Assembly (NCBI GenBank): GCA_022508985.1
Contig: JAFLUA010000006.1
Span: 1-64,000, forward strand
Reading direction: 5' to 3'
Origin: Muribaculaceae bacterium
GTDB taxonomy: Bacteria > Bacteroidota > Bacteroidia > Bacteroidales > Muribaculaceae
Length of the DNA: 64,000 nucleotides
In this document: piece after piece, positions 56,868 to 64,000 of the stretch
How positions within the stretch are numbered: position 1 is the stretch's first letter
Layout of the letters: each line of letters starts with the position of its first letter
Notes under the pieces: model-generated
What the model saw: the letters and a program-made list of their open reading frames with translations, nothing else
Databases searched by the model: none
What the model was told of the DNA's origin: nothing
Translations under genes and position numbers: made by a program

Positions 56868-58073
56868 TTAGCGATTGAAAACTCCACAGAAGTCGAAAAT
56901 GATTTTTGTATCATCCCGTACCAGGCTCTTGAATACTGAGTGAGCGGTGAGGAATACTACGATATCGGCCTCGTGATATGCTGTTACATAATCGGTGAGT
57001 TTGAACACGTGATGCTCGGTAATGTTGGGCTCGACAACGAGGATGCGAGAATTGCTGCCTTTCTGCATTATGCGACTTATAATGGTCTTGGCAGGGCTTT
57101 CGCGCAGGTCGTCGATATCGGGCTTGAAGGCCATACCCATCATAGCCACTACCGGTTTGCGCTTATGCTCGATTTCAAAACTCAACATAGCGTTGATAAC
57201 CTTTTCGGCGCACCAATCCGATTTATAGTTATTTATGCGTCGTGCGTCAGCTATCAATTTCGCTTCTTCGGGGTAGGCAGATGTTATAAAGTAAGGGTCG
57301 ACGGCAATGCAATGGCCTCCGACGCCACACCCCGGTTGTAGTATGTTGACACGTGGGTGCTTATTAGCCAATTCTATTAGCTCCCACACATTGATGCCAG
57401 CGCGGTCGCATATCAGCGACAGCTCGTTGGCGAAAGCTATCTGAACGTCGCGCGACGAGTTTTCGGTTAGTTTGCACATCTCGGCTGTGCGGGCGTTGGT
57501 GGGGTGCAATTCTCCTTTAACAAAATGGCGATAGAACTCTATCGCTTTTTGTGTTGAGGCCTCATCTAAGCCGCCTATGACGCGGTCGTTGTTAATGAGC
57601 TCGTAAATAACATTGCCGGGCAAAACTCTTTCGGGGCAATAGGCTATGTATAGCTTCCCTTGCAACTCGGGCCGCTCTCGGTAAATGAGTTGAGCCATCT
57701 GCTCGGTGGTGCCTATAGGCGAGGTCGATTCAATCACATATAAGTCACCCTCTTTCAGAAAAGGAATGACGGCTCTGGTGGCGGCCTCTACAAAAGAGAT
57801 GTCGGGCTGATAGTTACCCTTAAAAGGTGTTGGTACTACGATGAAATAGGCATCGCATATTTCAGGAGTCAACGACGCTCTGAATGCGCCCGTGGCAACA
57901 ACTTGTCGAAGTTTGTCATCGAGACCGGGTTCGACAAAATGCAACTCACCAGCATTAGTCTTGTTTACTATAACAGGATTAACGTCGACACCTAAAACAT
58001 TGATACCGTTCATGGCGGCTATCGTCGCGGTAGGGATACCGATGTAGCCAAGACCCATAAAACATGCTTTCAT
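56868..58073 (-). CDS. wecC: UDP-N-acetyl-D-mannosamine dehydrogenase
   Basis: MKACFMGLGYIGIPTATIAAMNGINVLGVDVN; AEMCKLTENSSRDVQIAFANEL; LQPGCGVGGHCIAVDPYF. Start refined from 58409. Confidence 0.93.
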   Translation of the reverse strand: MKACFMGLGYIGIPTATIAAMNGINVLGVDVNPVIVNKTNAGELHFVEPGLDDKLRQVVATGAFRASLTPEICDAYFIVVPTPFKGNYQPDISFVEAATRAVIPFLKEGDLYVIESTSPIGTTEQMAQLIYRERPELQGKLYIAYCPERVLPGNVIYELINNDRVIGGLDEASTQKAIEFYRHFVKGELHPTNARTAEMCKLTENSSRDVQIAFANELSLICDRAGINVWELIELANKHPRVNILQPGCGVGGHCIAVDPYFITSAYPEEAKLIADARRINNYKSDWCAEKVINAMLSFEIEHKRKPVVAMMGMAFKPDIDDLRESPAKTIISRIMQKGSNSRILVVEPNITEHHVFKLTDYVTAYHEADIVVFLTAHSVFKSLVRDDTKIIFDFCGVFNR

Positions 58074-58161
58074 AGTGTATACCTTTTCAAAATTCGCAAT
58101 TGCAAAAGTATACATTTTTTTTCGATTTGGCAAACATTTTGTATTTTTGCAAAACAAAACA

Positions 58162-58593
58162 ATGGGACGAATACTTGCCATAGACTTTGGTAGAAAGCGG
58201 TGCGGCATAGCTGCTACGGATCCGTTACGTATAGTAGCTTCCGGAGTCGCTACCGTGGCCACGTCATCGCTTGTCGATTTTGTGAAAAAATACATTGCCG
58301 ACAACGGTCTCGATTTCATTGTGGTGGGAGAACCGAGAGATATGAAAGGAAATCCTTCGGAGTCGACTCGATATCTCCTCCCCGCTATTGAGCGTCTGCG
58401 CCAAGCCATTCCCGATAAGCCTATAGTGTTTTTTGATGAGCGTTTTACCTCTGTGTTGGCTCATAGAGCCATGATTGACGGAGGCCTTAAGAAAATGGCT
58501 CGTCGTGACAAAGCCCTTGTTGATGAAATCTCAGCGACAATAATATTAAACGATTTTCTGGCCGGAAGGCAATATAAAGAATCAGGACTATGA
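58162..58593 (+). CDS. ruvX: Holliday junction resolvase RuvX/YqgF
   Basis: MGRILAIDFGRKRCGIAATDPLRI; VVGEPRDMKG; FFDERFTSVLA. Start refined from 58075. Confidence 0.93.
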   Translation: MGRILAIDFGRKRCGIAATDPLRIVASGVATVATSSLVDFVKKYIADNGLDFIVVGEPRDMKGNPSESTRYLLPAIERLRQAIPDKPIVFFDERFTSVLAHRAMIDGGLKKMARRDKALVDEISATIILNDFLAGRQYKESGL

Positions 58594-59159
58594 AATTACC
58601 TGTATATCTATACGGACATCCGGTGCTCCGTAAAATATCAACACCAATCGAGCCGGGATATCCCGGACTGGAACAACTTATAAGTGATATGTTCGCTGCA
58701 ATGTATGAGTCGCAAGGTGTAGGTCTTGCGGCACCCCAAATAGGTCGAAACATCCGCTTGGTGGTTATCGATGCCGACCCTGTCGCCGAAGAGTTTCCTG
58801 AGTGCTCTGGCCGTAAGTTGGTTCTTATCAACCCCGAAGTGGAGATACTCGAGGGCGAAGATATTTCGCGAAGTGAAGGCTGCCTGAGCCTCCCCGGAAT
58901 ATCGGAAAATGTTCCGCGTGTCGAGAATATTCGCCTACGGTGGCTCGACCAAAACTTTGAGGCGCATGAGGAGCTTATATCGGGCTTCCTTGCCAGAATA
59001 GTGCAGCATGAATGCGACCATCTCGATGGTAAAGTATTCATCGACCATATATCGGCTATCCGTAGACAGCTTATAAAAGGAAAACTCAACAATATAGTAA
59101 CTGGGCGTGCGAAGGTCGACTATCCCGTTCGTTGGGCACCAACGGCTAAACGTCGCTGA
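58590..59159 (+). CDS. def: Peptide deformylase
   Basis: GVGLAAPQIG, EGCLSLPGI, QHECDHLDGKVFID; ATGA overlap with ruvX. Confidence 0.96.
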   Translation: MKLPVYLYGHPVLRKISTPIEPGYPGLEQLISDMFAAMYESQGVGLAAPQIGRNIRLVVIDADPVAEEFPECSGRKLVLINPEVEILEGEDISRSEGCLSLPGISENVPRVENIRLRWLDQNFEAHEELISGFLARIVQHECDHLDGKVFIDHISAIRRQLIKGKLNNIVTGRAKVDYPVRWAPTAKRR

Positions 59160-59210
59160 ACGCTTTACCCGTAAACATCAGATTTTGTAAACAACTAAAA
59201 CAGATATATC

Positions 59211-60896
59211 GTGGCAGACGACAAAAAAGTAATATTTTCGATGGTGGGCGTGAGTAAAATATATCCACCGCAGAAACAAGTATTAAAAGATATCTACCTG
59301 TCTTTTTTCTACGGGGCCAAAATTGGTATCATAGGTCTTAATGGTTCCGGTAAGTCTTCACTGCTTAAGATTATAGCAGGGATAGATAAGGAGTATCAAG
59401 GCGAAGTGGTGTTTGCACCGGGCTATTCAGTAGGCTATCTTGAACAGGAACCGCAATTAGACCCCGATAAGACCGTTATAGAAGTGGTCCGCGAGGGTGT
59501 TCAGCCTATTATGGATTTGCTCGCTGAATTCGATAAGGTAAACGAAGCCTTTGCCGACCCCGATGTGCTCGACGATGCAGATAAGATGGACGCTTTAATA
59601 GCGCGCCAGGCCGAGCTGCAAGATGCCCTCGACGCTGCCGATGCATGGAATATCGACTCACGTCTCGAACGCGCCATGGATGCCCTCCAATGTCCGCCCG
59701 ACGACCAGGTAATATCGACATTGTCGGGTGGCGAACGCCGCCGTGTTGCACTCTGCCGTCTTCTATTGCAACAACCCGATGTGTTGTTGCTTGACGAGCC
59801 TACCAACCACCTCGATGCCGAATCTATCGACTGGCTCGAACAGCACTTGCAGCAATACGCCGGGACGGTTATTGCTATTACACACGACCGATATTTCCTT
59901 GACCATGTAGCAGGTTGGATTCTTGAATTAGACCGCGGAGAAGGTATCCCTTGGAAGGGTAATTATTCATCGTGGCTCGACCAGAAAACCAAGCGAATGG
60001 CGCAAGAAGAAAAGCAGGCGTCGAAGCGTCGTAAAACGCTCGAACGTGAGCTCGAATGGGTGCGTATGGCTCCTAAGGCACGTCAGGCCAAAGGTAAAGC
60101 GCGCTTGAATTCTTACGATAAACTGCTTAACGAAGATCAACGCCAACGTGAAGAGAGACTCGAAATATTTATACCCAACGGACCTCGCTTGGGCAACAAA
60201 GTTATCGAGGCCAGTCATTTAGCAAAGGCTTTTGGTAAAAAGCAGCTGTTTGCCGATTTGTCGTTCTCATTGCCACCTAATGGTATTGTAGGTGTCATAG
60301 GCCCCAATGGTGCCGGTAAAACTACACTTTTCCGTCTTATTATGGGGCAGGAAGCGGCCGATAATGGCACTTTCGAGGTGGGCGAAACAGTAAAAATAGC
60401 CTACGTTGACCAAACACACCACGATTTGTTGCCCGAAAGAACTGTCTATGAAGTAATTTCTCAAGGCGTTGAAACATTCCGCATGGGCGGACGTGATGTA
60501 AATGCGCGGGCTTATCTGTCGCGTTTCAATTTCACCGGAGCCGACCAGGAGAAGAAAATAGCTGTGCTGTCGGGCGGTGAACGCAATCGCCTGCACTTGG
60601 CTATGGCTCTCAAAGAGGAAGGTAACGTGCTTCTGCTCGACGAACCTACCAACGATATCGATGTCAACACGTTACGCGCTCTCGAAGAGGGCCTCGACGA
60701 TTTCGCCGGTTGTGCTGTCGTGGTGAGCCACGATCGTTGGTTCCTCGACCGTATCTGCACGCATATTCTTTCGTTTGAAGGCGATGGCAATGTAGTATTT
60801 TACGAAGGCTCATATTCCGATTACGAAGAATATAAAAAACGCCTTAACGGTGGTAAAGAACTGCCGCGACGCCGTTATCGTAAACTCATGGAATGA
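59211..60896 (+). CDS. ettA: ABC-F protein, energy-dependent translational throttle EttA
   Basis: MVGVSKIYPPQKQVLKDIYLSFFYGAKIGIIGLNGSGKSSLLKIIAG...; EttA-type length and linker; GTG start. Confidence 0.93.
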   Translation: MADDKKVIFSMVGVSKIYPPQKQVLKDIYLSFFYGAKIGIIGLNGSGKSSLLKIIAGIDKEYQGEVVFAPGYSVGYLEQEPQLDPDKTVIEVVREGVQPIMDLLAEFDKVNEAFADPDVLDDADKMDALIARQAELQDALDAADAWNIDSRLERAMDALQCPPDDQVISTLSGGERRRVALCRLLLQQPDVLLLDEPTNHLDAESIDWLEQHLQQYAGTVIAITHDRYFLDHVAGWILELDRGEGIPWKGNYSSWLDQKTKRMAQEEKQASKRRKTLERELEWVRMAPKARQAKGKARLNSYDKLLNEDQRQREERLEIFIPNGPRLGNKVIEASHLAKAFGKKQLFADLSFSLPPNGIVGVIGPNGAGKTTLFRLIMGQEAADNGTFEVGETVKIAYVDQTHHDLLPERTVYEVISQGVETFRMGGRDVNARAYLSRFNFTGADQEKKIAVLSGGERNRLHLAMALKEEGNVLLLDEPTNDIDVNTLRALEEGLDDFAGCAVVVSHDRWFLDRICTHILSFEGDGNVVFYEGSYSDYEEYKKRLNGGKELPRRRYRKLME

Positions 60897-60955
60897 TAAC
60901 GCGGCCGCTTTAAAATAAAATTCGTAATTTTGCACAAAGAAAAACAGCAAAAGAG

Positions 60956-61975
60956 ATGTTAAGCAAAATAAACGAGATACGCGCCGAGCTCGAAGCACTT
61001 CATGCTGCCAATGTAGCCGAAGTAGAGGCGCTACGTATAAAATATCTAAGTAAAAAAGGTGCTATCAGTGCCTTGATGAACGACTTCCGTAATGTCGCCG
61101 CCGATAAGAAACGTGAACTCGGGCAGGCGCTGAACGAGCTTAAAACATTTGCCACAGAGCGAATAAACAATTTACGTGAAGCGGCATCGGCAGGTAACGA
61201 CGCTGCCGACGGCCTCGACCTTACGCGCACCGCAGCTCCTGTGCGCTTGGGCACACGCCACCCATTGTCGCTTGTGCGTGAGCAAATTATCGACATTTTC
61301 CGTCGCCTTGGCTTTACCATAGCCGAAGGCCCCGAGATCGAAGACGATTGGCATGTGTTTGAGTCTCTTAATTTTGCGGCCGATCACCCGGCACGTGATA
61401 TGCAAGATACATTCTTCATCGGTCGTAACCCCGAGGTGTTGCTTCGTACGCACACATCGTCGGTGCAGACTCGCGTTATGACAAGTCAGCAACCGCCGAT
61501 TCGTATTATATGCCCCGGACGTGTTTACCGCAATGAGGCTATTTCGGCGCGTGCGCACTGTTTCTTCCACCAGGTAGAAGCTCTCTATGTCGACCGCAAT
61601 GTTACTTTTGCCGACTTACGGCAGACCTTGCTCTATTTTGCTCGTGAAATGTTTGGCCCGCAAACCCAGATACGTTTGCGCCCGAGTTATTTCCCTTTCA
61701 CAGAGCCGTCGGCCGAAATGGACATCAGTTGTAATCTATGCGGTGGCAAAGGATGCTCTTTCTGCAAAGGTACAGGGTGGGTAGAAATACTTGGTTGCGG
61801 AATGGTCGACCCCGCCGTCCTCGAGGCGTGTGGCATTGATTCGAAGGTGTATTCGGGCTTTGCTCTTGGCATGGGTATCGAGCGTATTACCAACTTAAAA
61901 TACCAAGTAAAAGACTTGCGCATGTTCTCCGAAAACGATGTGCGCTTCCTTGAGGAATTTACTGCAGCACACTAA
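60956..61975 (+). CDS. pheS: Phenylalanine--tRNA ligase alpha subunit
   Basis: HPLSLVREQIIDIFRRLGFTIAEGPEIEDDWHVFESLNFAADHPARDMQDTFF; GMGIERITNLKYQVKDLRMFSENDVRFL. Confidence 0.97.
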   Translation: MLSKINEIRAELEALHAANVAEVEALRIKYLSKKGAISALMNDFRNVAADKKRELGQALNELKTFATERINNLREAASAGNDAADGLDLTRTAAPVRLGTRHPLSLVREQIIDIFRRLGFTIAEGPEIEDDWHVFESLNFAADHPARDMQDTFFIGRNPEVLLRTHTSSVQTRVMTSQQPPIRIICPGRVYRNEAISARAHCFFHQVEALYVDRNVTFADLRQTLLYFAREMFGPQTQIRLRPSYFPFTEPSAEMDISCNLCGGKGCSFCKGTGWVEILGCGMVDPAVLEACGIDSKVYSGFALGMGIERITNLKYQVKDLRMFSENDVRFLEEFTAAH

Positions 61976-61999
61976 TCTATTAAAACGAAGCCTGTCGTT

Positions 62000-62386
62000 A
62001 TGGCATCTTACTCTACATTGCTCAACTTTGCCGCGGTAGGTGCCGGTGGTATGATTGGGGCAATGCTACGTTATGGTATACAGCACCTTGGCCTTTTCGA
62101 GCAAAGCTATTGCAACACTCTCACGGTGAATCTTACCGGTAGTTTTTTGATGGGTGTCGTGTGGGTGTTGCTCAGCCGAGGAGGGGCGCCGGCATGGTGC
62201 AACTTATTATTTATGACCGGAGTGCTTGGCGGATATACGACCTACTCGGCATTCTCTCTCGATTTTGTCAATCTCTTGCGCCAAAGTCGTGTCGTTGAGG
62301 CTTTTGTATACTGGGGCATAACAAGCATTTGTGCTCCGGCATTATGTGCCCTTGGGTATTTTATAACAGATAAAATATTGAAATGA
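62000..62386 (+). CDS. crcB: Fluoride efflux transporter CrcB/Fluc
   Basis: GGMIGAMLRYGIQHL, TLTVNLTGSFLMGVVW, GVLGGYTTYSAFSLDF. Confidence 0.94.
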   Translation: MASYSTLLNFAAVGAGGMIGAMLRYGIQHLGLFEQSYCNTLTVNLTGSFLMGVVWVLLSRGGAPAWCNLLFMTGVLGGYTTYSAFSLDFVNLLRQSRVVEAFVYWGITSICAPALCALGYFITDKILK

Positions 62387-63072
62387 GGCAGGCCGATAGA
62401 TACAAGGCTATCATCGAGCGATTTGCTGTAGAGATGCCGACGGCTACTACCGAACTGAACTACAGAAACCCGTATGAGTTGCTTGTGGCGGTAATATTGT
62501 CGGCTCAATGCACCGATAAAAGAGTGAACATGATAACGCCCTCGTTTTTCGACACTTATCCAACTATCGACCTGTTGGCTAAGGCATCGCAAGACGATAT
62601 TTACCAGCTGATAAAATCGTGTTCCTATCCAAATAATAAAGCAAAATCGCTGTTGGGAATGGCTCGTAAGATTGTCAACGATTATAACAGCGAAGTGCCC
62701 GACGATATGGATTCGCTCTTAACTATTCCCGGAGTGGGGCGCAAAACGGCAAATGTAATACTATCGGTCATTTATCAACAGCCGGCAATGGCGGTCGACA
62801 CTCATGTCTTCCGTGTATCGGAGCGCCTTGGATTGACAACGAGAAGCAGAAACCCGCTTATGACAGAGCGAAAGTTGGTAGAAAATATACCGGCCGATTT
62901 GCTCGGCACGGCCCACCATTGGCTCATCCTTCATGGTCGCTATGTATGTAAGGCGCGGGTGCCTTTGTGCAATAAATGTTTCCTTTCCGATTTGTGTAGG
63001 TACAAAAACAACAAAGATAAAGCAGAACAAAATAAGGTAAGTAGAATTAAATCAACTGCAAAACCAATCTAA
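62383..63072 (+). CDS. nth: Endonuclease III
   Basis: LLVAVILSAQCTDKRVNMITPSFF, LLTIPGVGRKTANVILS, VDTHVFRVSERLGL, C-terminal Fe-S cysteines; ATGA overlap with crcB. Confidence 0.96.
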   Translation: MRQADRYKAIIERFAVEMPTATTELNYRNPYELLVAVILSAQCTDKRVNMITPSFFDTYPTIDLLAKASQDDIYQLIKSCSYPNNKAKSLLGMARKIVNDYNSEVPDDMDSLLTIPGVGRKTANVILSVIYQQPAMAVDTHVFRVSERLGLTTRSRNPLMTERKLVENIPADLLGTAHHWLILHGRYVCKARVPLCNKCFLSDLCRYKNNKDKAEQNKVSRIKSTAKPI

Positions 63073-63086
63073 TAGGACAATTAAAA

Positions 63087-63728
63087 ATGGACGAAAACAA
63101 CTTGATTATTTTTATTATTGAGGTTCTTGGCACGATAGCCTTTGCAATTTCCGGTATACGCCTTGCCGCCGCCAAAAGCTTCGATTGGTTTGGAGCTTAT
63201 ATTATAGGTCTTGTCACGGCAATAGGTGGTGGCACTTTGCGCGATGTACTTCTCGGTATTGAGGTCTTCTGGATGCAGTCGTGGATGTATCTTGCCGTAA
63301 CCTTTATATCACTTGTTACGGTGATAGTTTTCCGTAAGGTATTAGTCAAAGGTATGCGCACACTCTTTCTGTTCGACGCCATCGGCCTTGCTTTGTTTGT
63401 CGTTATAGGTATAGAAAAGACCTTTATGGCCGGATATCCGGCATGGGTGGCTATCGTAATGGGTATTATCACCGGTTCTTTTGGTGGCATTACGCGCGAC
63501 ATCCTCATAAATGAAGTGCCATTGTTTTTCCGTAAAGAAGTGTATGCCACAGCTTGTCTTGCCGGCGGCCTTATTTATTGGTTGATGAGCTTTATACCGA
63601 TCTGGTCGCCTATTTTATCGCAAGTAAGTTGCGCGGCTACGGTAATTGGTTTGCGAGTGGCGGCCGTACACTATCATTGGTCGTTCCCGATACTGAAAGT
63701 CGACCCTCGCGACTTGCCTGAAGAATAG
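63087..63728 (+). CDS. TRIC cation channel family (UPF0126) membrane protein
   Basis: GTIAFAISGIRLAAAKSFDWFGAYIIGLVTAIGGGTLRDVLLG; duplicated GGITRDILINEVP motif. Confidence 0.9.
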   Translation: MDENNLIIFIIEVLGTIAFAISGIRLAAAKSFDWFGAYIIGLVTAIGGGTLRDVLLGIEVFWMQSWMYLAVTFISLVTVIVFRKVLVKGMRTLFLFDAIGLALFVVIGIEKTFMAGYPAWVAIVMGIITGSFGGITRDILINEVPLFFRKEVYATACLAGGLIYWLMSFIPIWSPILSQVSCAATVIGLRVAAVHYHWSFPILKVDPRDLPEE

Positions 63729-63735
63729 CCCTATC

Positions 63736-64000
63736 TAATTTTTGATGTAGGTGCGTTTTACGCGCTGAGACACCGATGTCAGCACTTCGTAGGGTATAGT
63801 GTTGAGGATATCGGCTATACGTTTAACAGGGATCTGTGGACCGAAAATTTCGACAGTGTCGCCGATGGCTACATCGGTGACTTCGCTTACGTCAATCATA
63901 CATAGGTCCATACAGATATTACCAATTGTAGGACATTCAACGCCTTTTACTGAAAAAGAGGCGCGTCCGTTGCCAAGACGTCGGTTGATGCCGTCGGCAT
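63736..64000 (-). CDS. Alanine racemase C-terminal part (truncated by window edge; possibly MurF-Alr fusion)
   Basis: Minus strand reads ADGINRRLGNGRASFSVKGVECPTIGNICMDLCMIDVSEVTDVAIGDTVEIFGPQIPVKRIADILNTIPYEVLTSVSQRVKRTYIKN*; absent from the ORF track. Confidence 0.9.

Noticed and set aside
61976-61999. Fluoride riboswitch upstream of crcB
   Set aside because: Only 24 nt separate pheS and crcB; no room for the aptamer unless inside pheS.
1-64000. CRISPR array or Cas genes
   Set aside because: No regularly spaced direct repeats and no Cas-like protein in any frame read.

Overview
This is a Bacteroidales-type chromosomal window (Muribaculaceae/Bacteroidaceae-like, judged from gene families and TAnnTTTG promoters; taxonomy is an inference). 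It is mostly ordinary core genome: ppiC, an ostA-like gene, tex, two ABC-F genes, tatD, purT, pyrE, mutAB, ackA-pta, ruvX, def, pheS, crcB, nth and a partial alanine racemase. Accessory or niche features are: (i) two secreted T9SS-type proteins at the left edge, one a 1,544-aa C10-peptidase/BspA-repeat/dockerin protein; (ii) a hairpin-rich tRNA-flanking region with a degenerate tRNA copy; (iii) a compact fructan/fructose locus (PfkB kinase, MFS, GH32, hybrid two-component sensor) with no SusC/SusD in the window; (iv) a PadR-PspC pair with a perfect inverted repeat centred on its predicted -33 box; (v) an MBOAT-SGNH O-acylation pair; (vi) a wecC-wecG-wecB-like ManNAcA operon; and (vii) a serine palmitoyltransferase-like gene. 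I saw no CRISPR array, rRNA, intact prophage or intact transposase. I found no single clearly novel multi-gene system. The least explained signals are small: the tRNA relic and structured repeats at 6.1-6.4 kb, two short ORFs below or broken in the ORF track, a five-cysteine run in MutA, and the PadR operator/promoter overlap. All product names come from reading motifs in the translations; no database search was run.
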